Shown here one piece after another: positions 9,846 through 18,655 of a stretch of DNA of 46,379 bases (position 1 is its first letter; each line of letters starts with the position of its first letter). The translations under genes and the position numbers were made by a program. Under the pieces are notes generated by a model, which saw only the letters and a list, made by a program, of their open reading frames with translations, ran no database searches and was not told where the DNA came from. This DNA is from Fidelibacterota bacterium (GTDB lineage Bacteria > Pseudomonadota > Alphaproteobacteria > Rhodospirillales > Rhodospirillaceae): contig CANJMF010000022.1 of the NCBI GenBank assembly GCA_947475895.1, positions 1-46,379 on the forward strand. Reading direction: 5' to 3'.

Positions 9846-10381
9846 GGCGTTTTGCGCTTATAGTGCGCATGATACGTGCGAACCAAACGGGGACGGTGGT
9901 GTTTCGTAAGGCGGCGGTGACAAGTGCGGCGGTGTTCGCAATGACCGTAATCACGGTCAAGCCGAGCGCGGCCGATTCCTCGGCCAGCATTGCACTGCGT
10001 GGCATTGTCCCGCCGCGCGCGGTCGTTGCTTTCGCCAACATTGCCGGCGGCGCGGCCATCGAACTTGCTACAGCCGTCCGCGCGGGGACCGCCATGATTG
10101 ATCTCACCACGATGGGTAATAGCGTCGCGCGAGTGAAGATGAGCCTGATCGCCAGCGCATCGGCCCAGAAAAGAACTCTCGCCCTCACGACCGCCGACGG
10201 TTCATCTATTCCCTATCAAGTGCGCTTCGCAGGAGAAGATCTGCAATTCATTAATGGTGAGGCCTTGCTACGGCAGGCTTCGCAGGATGGCTTTGGCACG
10301 CTTGAGTTTATTGCGCCGCAGGCGGCGACCGTGACGAAAAATTACTCCGACCACTTGATCGTGGTCGTTACGGCGAAATAG
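9842..10381 (+). CDS. Small fimbrial-locus exported protein
   Basis: 179 residues whose ATG overlaps the preceding stop (ATGA), so it is the last gene of the fimbrial operon. The first about 45 residues hold a signal sequence ending near VKPSAADSS. The rest is a beta-rich domain with no Cys (ASIALRGIVPPRAVVAF ... NYSDHLIVVVTAK). The final strand resembles the ends of SCPU-type subunits. It may be a minor subunit or anchor; no firm family can be named. No terminator is visible after it. Confidence 0.6.
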   Translation: MRRFALIVRMIRANQTGTVVFRKAAVTSAAVFAMTVITVKPSAADSSASIALRGIVPPRAVVAFANIAGGAAIELATAVRAGTAMIDLTTMGNSVARVKMSLIASASAQKRTLALTTADGSSIPYQVRFAGEDLQFINGEALLRQASQDGFGTLEFIAPQAATVTKNYSDHLIVVVTAK

Positions 10382-10449
10382 GCTCCCCGCGAGCGCCAGA
10401 GTCCCAACCTCCATCTCCCATCGATCTCATAAGCGTTCCTTGCGTCCGG

Positions 10450-10947
<498 letters not shown>

Positions 10948-11020
10948 TCAACCCCTTGATCGGCGTCAACGCGCCCAAACGAGCTTGCACGAAAGCGGGG
11001 GTCAGCGTTCGGTCCGCGGA

Positions 11021-11034
11021 TTGATTGTGATCAA
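11021..11034. promoter_or_regulatory. FNR/FixK-type box before DUF2267
   Basis: TTGATTGTGATCAA, identical to the site at 3769-3782 and a perfect FNR/FixK operator. Its centre is 67 bp before the DUF2267 start codon; a -41.5 position would give a start site near 11069 and a 26-base leader. The minus-strand katG remnant starts 150 bp away and could once have shared it. Confidence 0.75.
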
Positions 11035-11094
11035 GGCGGATGCCTTTACTCACGCTTAGGGTTGCCCAACGTCGTAGTAACCCAGGAGCGCCAA

Positions 11095-11556
11095 ATGTCA
11101 TTTTCTGGTCTCAAAGAATTGGATCACGGGATTAACTCCGCCAATGTGTGGCTTAGTGAAGTCATGGATAAGCTTGATGTGGATCGCCATAAAGCCTGGC
11201 GGGTGCTCGGCGCAGTACTTCATACGTTGCGTGAGCGCCTTACGCTTGAGCAAATCGCGCATTTAGGCGATCAGCTGCCCTTGATTATCCGCGGCTTGTT
11301 CTACGACCAGTGGAACGTCGTAACCAATAATAAGAAACTGCGTACACGCGTAGATTTCCTGTCGCGTGTAAGGAAACACCTCAAAATGAAAGAGGTAAAC
11401 GTCGCGGATGCCGTGGAAGTCGTATTCGGCGTGTTGATGCATCACCCCAAAGGCGAGATCAAAAAAATAATAAAAACGCTTCCGCCGGCGATTCGCGCTT
11501 TTGCAACGGCCCGCCAGGACCCGTTCTCGGGCGAATCCAGCCTCGCGTGGGAATAG
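11095..11556 (+). CDS. DUF2267 family protein
   Basis: A 153-residue soluble helical protein containing one DUF2267 domain (AWRVLGAVLHTLRERLTLEQIAHLGDQLPLIIRGLFYDQW). The family is common next to Hsp20 and other redox or stress genes, but its biochemical function is unknown. ATG 11095 follows AGGAG; an upstream TTG at 11062 is less likely. It is followed after 86 bp by hsp20 on the same strand, and the FNR/FixK box upstream suggests induction at low oxygen. Confidence 0.85.
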   Translation: MSFSGLKELDHGINSANVWLSEVMDKLDVDRHKAWRVLGAVLHTLRERLTLEQIAHLGDQLPLIIRGLFYDQWNVVTNNKKLRTRVDFLSRVRKHLKMKEVNVADAVEVVFGVLMHHPKGEIKKIIKTLPPAIRAFATARQDPFSGESSLAWE

Positions 11557-11642
11557 AAGTCATCCTGGTACTTATAAATCCTCATTAACGCGCGTGACGA
11601 CGTCTCGGACGCTCACGCCACCAATATGAAGGGAACACACGA

Positions 11643-12143
11643 ATGACGAATACGAAATTGTTAGCCCCAAAATTCCCGGCCGATCATCTTTCGGCTGTCA
11701 CCACATTTGATGAATTGCATCATGAAATGAATTCACTATTCGGACGCTTCTTTCATCGTGATCCATTCCGTGCATTTAATTTGCCCGCGCAGATGAAGGG
11801 ATTCGACCTGATGCCTACAGTGGATGTGGCTGAGAAGGGTAATGCCTACGAAATCACGGTCGAGCTTCCAGGGATCGCCGAAAAAGATGTCGTCGTAACT
11901 TTGGAGAACGGCGTTTTGACGATTAGTGGCGAGAAGAAAGAAGACAAAAATGAAGAAAAGAAAAACGTTCATATTTCAGAGCGACGCTATGGCTCGTTCC
12001 AACGGTCTTTCAGCCTCCCTGATGACGCCGACGACCAAAAGATCTCCGCAGACTTCAAAAATGGCGTGTTGAAAGTTGCCGTTGCCAGAACCACGCAGGC
12101 AAAGAAAAACGGTGCGCGGCAAATTGCCATCAAGGCGTCATAG
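11643..12143 (+). CDS. Small heat-shock protein, Hsp20 family
   Basis: 166 residues with a complete alpha-crystallin domain (about 55-150: VDVAEKGNAYEITVELPGI ... ENGVLTISGEKKE ... FKNGVLKVAVAR) and a short basic tail. It is an ATP-independent holdase that binds unfolding proteins in the cytoplasm. The start ATG follows GAAGGGAA. It is probably in the same transcript as DUF2267. No CIRCE or ROSE-like element is evident in the 86-bp gap. Confidence 0.93.
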   Translation: MTNTKLLAPKFPADHLSAVTTFDELHHEMNSLFGRFFHRDPFRAFNLPAQMKGFDLMPTVDVAEKGNAYEITVELPGIAEKDVVVTLENGVLTISGEKKEDKNEEKKNVHISERRYGSFQRSFSLPDDADDQKISADFKNGVLKVAVARTTQAKKNGARQIAIKAS

Positions 12144-12229
12144 CTTTTTGCGGCGTCACTATCTGGGCACCGCGCTCGCTACGATAAAGGTACGACGCCA
12201 GCCTTTCAGTGGAATAAGTGGAGGGTGAC

Positions 12230-12568
12230 ATGATGTTGTTTGCGATTTTAATTCCGGCGACCATTCTGGTGGTTATCGGCTATTTCGTTCTCGCGAGCTC
12301 TGTAAAAGCCGACGGCGCCGTGCGCACCTTTGGCAAGTACTTAGCGGTCTGGATTTTCTTACTCGCCGCTCTTCTCTTTGTAGGTGTTGCCACGGCTCCG
12401 ATGTTTGACGGCCGGCCGTTCGGTATGCATGGGCGAATGATGGGTGGGCGTATGCACGGCATGATGGAGCGGCCGGGCCAGCGAGGCATGAATATGAACA
12501 CAAATAAATCTGATTCGCCCACGGGCGTAGATCAGAACTCGCAGATAGAGCCGGCACCGCAGAAGTAG
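12230..12568 (+). CDS. Small membrane protein with Met/His-rich tail
   Basis: 112 residues: two transmembrane segments (about 4-25 and 37-58), then a short polar tail rich in Met, His, Gly and Arg (FGMHGRMMGGRMHGMMERPG). The Met/His pattern could bind copper or another soft metal, but this is inference. ATG 12230 follows GGAGG by 5 bases. The next gene is the yeeE stub 13 bp downstream, so the two were probably one operon. No named family is recognised. Confidence 0.7.
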   Translation: MMLFAILIPATILVVIGYFVLASSVKADGAVRTFGKYLAVWIFLLAALLFVGVATAPMFDGRPFGMHGRMMGGRMHGMMERPGQRGMNMNTNKSDSPTGVDQNSQIEPAPQK

Positions 12569-12581
12569 ACGGAGTCTCCAT

Positions 12582-12763
12582 ATGATTCAATTTACACCGG
12601 TCGCATCCCTCATTGGCGGTGCCCTGATAGGATTGGCTGCGGCCTTTTTGATGGCTCTTAACGGACGAGTGGCGGGTATTAGCGGCATCACCGCGGGCTT
12701 GCTGTCGTGGGAGAAGCCAGAAGCCGACGCGGGTTGGCGGCTGGCGTTCGTATTTGGTCTCGT
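12582..12763 (+). pseudogene. YeeE/YedE-family transporter, N-terminal stub
   Basis: The first about 60 residues are the start of a YeeE/YedE (sulfur-compound transport) protein: PVASLIGGALIGLAAAFLMALNGRVAGISGI and the following GWRLAFVFGL. The match then stops abruptly near 12760 and the sequence continues as the 3' end of a recombinase in another frame. ATG 12582 has a good ribosome site (GGAGTCTCCAT). The remaining transmembrane segments are missing, so it is not functional. Confidence 0.82.
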
Positions 12764-13413
12764 ACCGTTACTACGTCAGTCAAGCATTTCTTCAACACAA
12801 CAAGGGCAATGCGGGCTCCTTGGCTCGTGTGCCAGCGTCCGCGATAGATGGGGTGGTCGAGCGTATAGTCTCCAAGATTTCAAGTGAGTCATCGCTGCAT
12901 GTGTTGTCCGAAAACGAAGATCAGGCGACACGTTTCAAACGACTAATTCAACGCGTGCAGATTTCGTCGGAACGGGCAGCGCTTTATTTCAATAGTGATA
13001 TTCGGAGCGATGATATCGACGTGAAAGAATATCGAGCGCTTGGTGGGGTGCTGAAGCAGAAAGATTCGCAAGTGATCCTCACAATACCCATGAAACTGAT
13101 TACGCGCGGCGGCGAGAAGGAGATCCTTGTTAATGGTGCTCGCCCTGAGGAATTGCTGCCTAATGAGCCGCTCGTCAAAGCGCTCGCCCGGGGATGGAGG
13201 TGGCGGCGAATGCTCGAAACAGCACAGGTCAAATCGATGCCGGCGCTCGCGCGCGCTGAGGGCGTCGATATGAGTTACGTAAATAAGCTCCTCAGATTGG
13301 CCTTCCTACCGCCGTCAGTTATTGAGGCAATTTTGGAGGGCGATCAGGGAGACAGCATTACCCTGGCTGGCCTCATGCAAGGCGATGTTCCATTGCGATG
13401 GGCAGCCATATAA
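12760..13413 (+). pseudogene. Large serine recombinase, C-terminal remnant
   Basis: About 218 residues match the C-terminus of large serine recombinases of the resolvase/invertase type: the end of the zinc-ribbon region (YRYYVSQAFLQHN), a middle segment, then a typical helix-turn-helix tail (LVKALARGWRWRRMLET ... YVNKLLRLAFLPPSVIEAILEG). The catalytic Ser domain and the recombinase core are absent, so it cannot recombine DNA. The 5' junction abuts the yeeE stub without an IS end, pointing to a deletion that removed the rest of an integrated element. TTG 12754 is only a formal start. Confidence 0.85.
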
Positions 13414-13647
13414 CGGCCGGCTCCCAAACAGGGGCTAACCCGGTTTAGCTCGCTCGCTAATCACTACATCGAAGTACAAAGTCAGGACCTTCTCCAAAGG
13501 GCCGGAGAAAATGGCCTTCATTCGGCGCAAAAGCTCTCTCTCAGGCCCGTCTATGGAGGCACAGAGAAAGTAGGATCGCCGAAAAGGCCCCGTTTTGGGG
13601 GCATCTTTCGGGCTAAGTCAGGACTAGGGGATTTCGCTTGGACTGGC

Positions 13648-13739
13648 TGGCGGAGGGGGAGGGATTCGAACCCTCGGTACCGGTTTCCCAGTACACTGGT
13701 TTAGCAAACCAGCGCCTTAAGCCACTCGGCCACCCCTCC
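13648..13739 (-). tRNA. tRNA-Ser (GCU)
   Basis: On the minus strand the sequence folds as a class II tRNA. It has acceptor stem GGAGGGG/CCCCTCC, anticodon arm CTGG-TTTGCTAAA-CCAG with anticodon GCU (plus-strand 13703-13705), a long variable arm, and a T arm containing GGTTCGAATCC. The discriminator is G and the CCA end is encoded (13648-13650). A long variable arm with a GCU anticodon identifies serine, reading AGC/AGU. The recombinase remnant ends 234 bp away, so this gene may mark an old integration site. Confidence 0.97.
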
Positions 13740-14264
13740 GTAGGACGCCATTGAAATCATTACACAATTTCGGCGGCTCAGTGCGCGTCGGAACATGGCG
13801 GTTCGCCCGCAGCTTGTCAACAATGTCTATCTCCCCAAAAACCGCGTTTTTCGAGCTGAGATTGGCTTCCGGATGTGTGGATTCGTCGGAAATCCGTCGC
13901 AACGATTCCGAGAAAATCGGCGACACTTAACCCGAGTATAGGATTTGTTCGGCACGCATGAGCGCGTGTAATTTGAATCTCAGTTTAGCGCGCGCGCTTT
14001 CCCGCACTAAAAAAAATCACCTAATTTGTTTTTTGATTTCAACGCGCCGCACGCATGAGGCGGCATGCGCGGAAAATTCTGGCTTGCTGCATTTAAATCG
14101 ATGCCACATCAAAGATGCGGCTATGGGGAGTCTCAGGGGGCTCCAAAAAACATAATCGCACTCGGAATTGGTGGGATTCCGTTCGCGTTTTTTCGCTCCC
14201 TTCGTCTCCCGACGTTTCACGCGCAGCAATGCGCGTCCACCGTGTACACCAGGGGAGACATTCA
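13740..14264. other. Gene-poor stretch
   Basis: About 525 bp between tRNA-Ser and the exported 677-residue protein. Short open frames here have no domain, no ribosome site and AT-richer composition than the genes. Nothing convincing is seen apart from the leader of the next gene. The stretch 13414-13647 on the other side of the tRNA is likewise non-coding and probably belongs to the decayed mobile element. Confidence 0.6.
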
Positions 14265-16298
14265 TTGGAAAAGTTCGGTCGGCGGCAAGCCTTGAGCATC
14301 GGGCTTGTAGCAGCAGCTATCTCACGTATTCATCCTGCGCAGGCGGCATCATATCCGCCCCTCACGGCAACGGTGTCGCTTGGGAGCAAGAGTTATGTCT
14401 TCCGCGAAGACCAGGGCACAGACCTCGGCGACTTCGTCTCCGATGTCGGCGGATTTACACAACGCTGTATCCGCACAGAAGTTACGGGATGTCCCCTAAC
14501 TATTTTCTTCCGCCCGGATCGGACGTCCGATCGCGCTGAAGTCGTGTTCGAGTTAGGACAGCTCTTCAACTCAACCCCTGCAAACCTTGGCGCGTATTCG
14601 GTGACAATCGCGCGCTCCGGCCAAACGCTCGCGACTGTGGCTGTCCCGCAGCACTACTGGTTTTCACGTTGGCGTTGGCAATCGGCCGCGCGTCCCGTGG
14701 TCGGTAAGATCGATACACTGATGACGCAAAACCTTTTGCCGCACTATGCGTTAAGCGCACCGGCCGCCGTGCCGTCGCAACCAGCGCCCCAAACACAGCC
14801 GGCCAGCCAGCAACCGGCAGCCAGTGCTATTATGTCGGGGCTGCCGGTCGGGGGTACGATTCTACCCATGAATATCTCAGGCACCTACCCGCTGAGCCTG
14901 AAGGCGGGACAAAAGTATATGTTCCAAAGCAGCGCGTCGGGTCTGGCCCAAGTGATGGTCGCTATCAGTCTCAATGGCGCGTATCTCGCGAGCAACGTCC
15001 TCGACGGCAGCACGATGCCGTTTTTCTTCTTCCAGCCCAGCGCAGCGGGCACGTACGCCCTAGTGGTCGCCTCGGTAAATAATTTTGCCGGAACGTACAC
15101 CGTGCAAGTCTTAGGCCCCAACGGCTCGCCCTTGCCGCAAACGGCTCCTGTTGCCGCGGCACCCGCGGCGGCTTCACCGGCCGCGAGCGCGGCTACCTAT
15201 ACTTACGCGGTGATGGGATTGGCGGGGATTACCCCGCGCATGGGACTAACCGGGGAACGCGCCGATATCGGTCTGGTGACCGGCCCCCAAGGCGAATACA
15301 TCTGCACAAGATCAGGCGCAGCACTCGCCGATCTACGTGCGCAAGCCGAAGGGGCAGGGACGCTTCCGTGGCATATGCGCGATGAAAACACCGGCGCACC
15401 CATCGATTTTCGGACCTATCCGAAAGCAGGTTGGTATTCGGACGCGCGCGTAAGTTCACCAAACATACCTCTAATCGACTCGCCCATGGAAATTGACAGC
15501 GCCCACCAGCCGGCGCTGGCATACCTTCCCTATCTGCTCACGGGGGATCCGTATCATCTCGAGGACATGCAGTTCGCCGCGAACTGGAATTGGGGTGTTC
15601 TGCCGCCGAACTATCGTCCCAGCATTCCGCAGGCGCGGGCGTTTGCCTGGAGCACGCGAACGCTTGCGCAATGCGCGCGCGTAACGCCGAAGAACGTGCC
15701 GTCCTGGCTGCTCCCGCAAATTTACTGGTCGCAAATGCTGACAACCACCCGGCAATACTTCGAGGCCGATTTCGTCAATAGCGCGCGTCCCGAGCGCGCG
15801 CGGTTTCGCGCTACGGGTAATGTGGACGTCTCGCGTGAAGAACCCCAAGCGCCGGCTGGAACGTGGGTCGATCCTTGGCAGGATGAGTTCGTCGGGACTG
15901 TGCTTGGCTGGGTCGTGTCCATGGGATTCAGCGATTGGCGCACGTCGTTCGATTGGGTTGTAGGGGGTTCCATTGCCCGCAGTAGCGGCAAGAGCGGATG
16001 GGCTCGGTCTTATGCATCGCCTTACCGCATGATTGTCCGCGCGAGCGCAAAGTCTCCGGTCGCCGGCACGTGGGCCGAGGCATGGCAGCTCTCGAAGCAG
16101 ATTGCCAAATTGAACGCCGTCGATACGGAAACTTGGGCGTCGAGCGATTTGACTTATCTGACGTATTTGCGCGGCGCGTTGACATATGCGCAGCGCCTCA
16201 ATACGGCCAATGTCAGCGAAGCCATTACCTGGGCCGATGCACAAATCGCAAAAGCTAAATGGCCGGTCGATTATAAATGGCGGCTGCTACCCTCATAG
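14265..16298 (+). CDS. Exported protein of unknown function, 677 residues
   Basis: Not a recognised named gene. TTG 14265 is chosen because AGGGGAG ends 7 bases before it and it places a Tat-like signal (GRRQALSIGLVAAAIS ... PAQAAS) at the N-terminus. Next come a 28-165 domain of unknown fold with two Cys, a Gln/Pro linker, a beta-sandwich of the pre-peptidase C-terminal type (about 190-284: GTYPLSLKAGQKYMFQS ... GTYTVQVLG) and an Ala/Pro linker. The C-terminal domain (about 316-677) is rich in Trp, Tyr and His (DSAHQPALAYLPYLLTGDPY), reminiscent of six-hairpin glycosidases or lyases. A polysaccharide-binding or degrading role is possible but not shown. An intrinsic terminator follows. Confidence 0.75.
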   Translation: MEKFGRRQALSIGLVAAAISRIHPAQAASYPPLTATVSLGSKSYVFREDQGTDLGDFVSDVGGFTQRCIRTEVTGCPLTIFFRPDRTSDRAEVVFELGQLFNSTPANLGAYSVTIARSGQTLATVAVPQHYWFSRWRWQSAARPVVGKIDTLMTQNLLPHYALSAPAAVPSQPAPQTQPASQQPAASAIMSGLPVGGTILPMNISGTYPLSLKAGQKYMFQSSASGLAQVMVAISLNGAYLASNVLDGSTMPFFFFQPSAAGTYALVVASVNNFAGTYTVQVLGPNGSPLPQTAPVAAAPAAASPAASAATYTYAVMGLAGITPRMGLTGERADIGLVTGPQGEYICTRSGAALADLRAQAEGAGTLPWHMRDENTGAPIDFRTYPKAGWYSDARVSSPNIPLIDSPMEIDSAHQPALAYLPYLLTGDPYHLEDMQFAANWNWGVLPPNYRPSIPQARAFAWSTRTLAQCARVTPKNVPSWLLPQIYWSQMLTTTRQYFEADFVNSARPERARFRATGNVDVSREEPQAPAGTWVDPWQDEFVGTVLGWVVSMGFSDWRTSFDWVVGGSIARSSGKSGWARSYASPYRMIVRASAKSPVAGTWAEAWQLSKQIAKLNAVDTETWASSDLTYLTYLRGALTYAQRLNTANVSEAITWADAQIAKAKWPVDYKWRLLPS

Positions 16299-16339
16299 GC
16301 AATCACACATAGCAAGAAACGGGCATGTCCCGTAGAGTG

Positions 16340-16375
16340 AGGTGAAGGTTGCTCTCGCGGCCTTCACCTTTTTTC
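16340..16375 (+). terminator. Intrinsic terminator
   Basis: Stem AGGTGAAGG / CCTTCACCT with a 12-base loop, followed by a T-rich tail (TTTTTTCTT). It ends the preceding exported-protein gene and argues that the eamA start is the GTG at 16391, not a TTG inside the loop. Confidence 0.85.
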
Positions 16376-16390
16376 TTGTCTGGCTGTCCT

Positions 16391-17275
16391 GTGTCGCGCT
16401 CATTGCCCCTCACTCATATCCTTCTCGCGACTGCGATAACCGCGGTGTGGGGTACGAATTTTGTGGTCATGCGTATTGGGCTGAACCACTTTCCGCCGCT
16501 GCTGTTCGCTGCGCTGCGGTTCGTGTTCGTTTTCCTGCCTGCGGCATTCTTTCTTAAGCGTCCCAAAGTTCCCATCCTGCAGCTGGTGGCCTACGGCTTG
16601 TTGGTGGGTGCGGGGCAATTCGGGATTTTGTATTTCGCCATCAGCGGCCATATTACACCCGGCCTCGCCTCTTTGATCGTGCAGACTCAGGTGTTTTTCA
16701 CGATTGGGCTGGCCATCCTCATCGAAGGCGATAAAGTAAAAGCAGCGCAATGGTTAGCCCTCGTGCTGGCCGTTGCCGGCATTGTGGTGATCGGCCTCCA
16801 TAGCGAGCGTGGCACGACACTGCTCGGAATCGTGATGGTTCTGGCAGCTGCTGCTTCCTGGGCAGGCAGTAATGCGGTCGCGCGGCGCGCGGGCCCCGTC
16901 AACCACTTGGCGTACGTCGTGTGGTCGGCGCTGTTTTCTTTTCCGCCGCTCTTTCTTGTATCGTGGATTTTTGAGGGCTGGCCGACCATGAGCGATGCAG
17001 TGATGACCGCGTCTCCCGCCATTTGGCTTACTGTCTTATGGCAGTCCGTCGGCAACACGTTGTTTGGCTACACGGCGTGGGTCTGGCTATTGTCGCGCTA
17101 TCAACCGGCGACCATCGCGCCCATGTCTTTGCTGGTGCCGGTGTTCGGAATGAGCGCTTCGTCACTCCTGCTGGGAGAGCCGTTGCCGGGCTGGAAGGTG
17201 CTTGCGGCCGGGTTGGTTATGGGTGGCCTGGCACTGAATATGCTGTGGCCGCGCTTTGTCAGAACGGACGCTTAG
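16391..17275 (+). CDS. EamA-family exporter (YdeD-like)
   Basis: A 294-residue inner-membrane protein with ten predicted transmembrane segments in two EamA repeats. It resembles E. coli EamA/YdeD, the O-acetylserine/cysteine exporter (VWGTNFVVMRIGL..FPPLLFAALRF; RPKVP near 47; SLLVPVFGMSASSLLLGE). Substrate is therefore possibly a small amino-acid-like metabolite. GTG 16391 lies after the terminator stem. Its TAG stop overlaps the TAA stop of the convergent PCuAC-like gene by two bases (TTAG, 17272-17275). Confidence 0.85.
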   Translation: MSRSLPLTHILLATAITAVWGTNFVVMRIGLNHFPPLLFAALRFVFVFLPAAFFLKRPKVPILQLVAYGLLVGAGQFGILYFAISGHITPGLASLIVQTQVFFTIGLAILIEGDKVKAAQWLALVLAVAGIVVIGLHSERGTTLLGIVMVLAAAASWAGSNAVARRAGPVNHLAYVVWSALFSFPPLFLVSWIFEGWPTMSDAVMTASPAIWLTVLWQSVGNTLFGYTAWVWLLSRYQPATIAPMSLLVPVFGMSASSLLLGEPLPGWKVLAAGLVMGGLALNMLWPRFVRTDA

Positions 17276-17736
17276 CGGCCGCGATTGCCCAGAAGCTGGT
17301 TGGTTACTTTGGCTTCCACTTGAACGTCGGGTCCATGCGTGAAGTGCAAGGTGAGGGGCACGACAGTGCCTGGCGCGACCGGGCCCTTAAGTTCCGCCAG
17401 CGCCAGATAGTAATTCCCCGGTTTCAATGTGGTGCGCCCCGCGGCGCTCACTTTTATTTCGCTTAAATCATCCACGCGCGGGTTTCCAGCTTTCATGCGC
17501 AGGCGATTGAGTGTCACTTTCTCGGCCACCGGCGTGGTGGCCGAGAGCAAGCTATTGCCGTCAGGACCGTGATTGAGAATATCGAAATAAGCGTTCACCT
17601 CGCCCGTTGTGCTGATGCGCGCCCAGGTGCCGGTGATTTCGATACCACGCGTTGTGGGCTGCGCGTGCGCAATGCCGCCACTTAATCCAGTTGCGATGAG
17701 AAGGCCGCCGGCCAGGTTTTTCAGAAATCCGCTCAC
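17272..17736 (-). CDS. PCuAC-like exported protein lacking the copper ligands
   Basis: 154 residues with a signal peptide ending near GGIAHAQP and a cupredoxin-like domain of the PCu(A)C family (WARISTTGEVNAYFDILNHG ... LKPGNYYLALAELKGPVAPGTVVPLTLHF). Family members bind Cu(I) for cytochrome oxidase through H-x10-M-x21-H-x-M. Here the first His position reads VTLNRL and the usual GYHIML reads NYYLAL, so the His/Met set is lost. The fold appears intact. It may have a non-copper role. GTG 17736 is the start. Confidence 0.82.
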   Translation of the reverse strand: MSGFLKNLAGGLLIATGLSGGIAHAQPTTRGIEITGTWARISTTGEVNAYFDILNHGPDGNSLLSATTPVAEKVTLNRLRMKAGNPRVDDLSEIKVSAAGRTTLKPGNYYLALAELKGPVAPGTVVPLTLHFTHGPDVQVEAKVTNQLLGNRGR

Positions 17737-17940
17737 TTATGCTGACCTTTGTGCCTTTTCGCTCGTGGAACGCGAATATCAAAATAAATATTCGCGTATG
17801 AGGCCCACGAAATGCGAGAGCTAAACGCACGCATTAGGATTGCGTTACGCGACACGCTCTTAATTCGCATCAAAATAGCTTTGGGGACGTTACTCATCAA
17901 GAGCTGCGAAACATTCTTAAATAAGCGGACGGAGGACACT

Positions 17941-18162
17941 ATGAGTGAAGTTACATCCGGGGGAGGCAACAACGGCCTCTATTTCATTGTCGGCGCCCTT
18001 GTCGTCGTCGTACTTGGCGCCATTCTCTATTTTGGCGGCTACTTTGGCGGCGGTAGTTCGTCGAGCAGTAAGAGCACTACGATCGAGCGTTCCGTCACGC
18101 CAGCGCCAGGTGGCGGCGAGACAACGGCGACAACTGTCACGAAAGAATCGACGGAGCTTTAA
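17941..18162 (+). CDS. Small single-pass membrane protein
   Basis: 73 residues: a short Gly/Asn-rich N-terminus, one transmembrane helix (about 13-33, YFIVGALVVVVLGAILYFGG), then a Gly/Ser run and a Thr-rich polar tail. ATG 17941 follows CGGAGGACACT. No family is recognised. It is convergent with the GNAT gene, whose stop lies 3 bp after its own. Confidence 0.65.
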   Translation: MSEVTSGGGNNGLYFIVGALVVVVLGAILYFGGYFGGGSSSSSKSTTIERSVTPAPGGGETTATTVTKESTEL

Positions 18163-18164
18163 AG

Positions 18165-18461
18165 CTACGGTGTGATGCTGCTTCGGGCGAGAAGATCAGC
18201 AAACTCTGGATGACGCCGAAACCAAGCCGCGGCATAACCGCATAACGGAACGACCTTTAATTGCCGTTCTTTGGCATGCGCGGCGATAGCTTCCATCAAA
18301 CGACCCGCAGCGCCGGTGCCGCGTAAAGCTACCGGCGCTTCCACGTGTGGAATCACCAACTGCGCATCCGCCAAGCGATAGCTTGCAAACGCGGTGTGAC
18401 CCTGCTCGTCCCACTCGAATCTGTGCAGCGCTGTGTTGTCGTTTAGAACCGTCAAGGCGTG
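18165..18461 (-). CDS. GNAT-type N-acetyltransferase (YjdJ-like)
   Basis: 98 residues, the size of the small COG2388/YjdJ acetyltransferase group. It shows a short N-terminal beta-sheet half (HRFEWDEQGHTAFASYRLADAQLVIPHVEAP), the acetyl-CoA pyrophosphate loop RGTGAAGRLME and the C-terminal VPLCGYAAAWFRRHPEF that is typical of the group. TTG 18461 is chosen because AAGGAG lies 6 bases before it; upstream extension would be family-atypical. The substrate is unknown. Confidence 0.85.
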   Translation of the reverse strand, partial: HALTVLNDNTALHRFEWDEQGHTAFASYRLADAQLVIPHVEAPVALRGTGAAGRLMEAIAAHAKERQLKVVPLCGYAAAWFRRHPEFADLLARSSITP

Positions 18462-18531
18462 CTCCTTATGGACGAGCGATAATTTTGATAGGGAATCTTT
18501 ACACCTATTGAACGCGAAGCTGAGCGGTTTC

Positions 18532-18545
18532 TGTAAAATTTTACA
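18532..18545. promoter_or_regulatory. Palindrome, possible enhancer-binding site
   Basis: TGTAAAATTTTACA is a perfect 14-bp palindrome centred 49 bp before the -24 GG of the sigma-54-type promoter, the usual distance for an enhancer-binding activator. A half-copy, TTTACAC, lies at about 18498-18504. Confidence 0.5.
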
Positions 18546-18584
18546 CTCAACTCTTAAGGACGTTGATTTACTTGAGTTTTTGAG

Positions 18585-18601
18585 TTGGCACGGTTCATGC
18601 A
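18585..18601 (+). promoter_or_regulatory. Sigma-54-type promoter
   Basis: TTGGCACGGTTCATGCA matches the -24/-12 consensus TTGGCACG-N4-TTGCA with one mismatch. GG and GC are separated by exactly 10 bases. Transcription would start near 18612, giving a 44-base leader before the PEP-CTERM gene. Confidence 0.6.
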
Positions 18602-18655
18602 CATATCTAATCCGAGTAGGCGGGCGGGATGAAGTATTTATAGGAGTTAGATGAG

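Noticed and set aside
11632-11660. GGAAC before hsp20 as an EcfG promoter
   Set aside because: No CGTT at 16 or 17 bases; the motif is a chance match next to the ribosome site.
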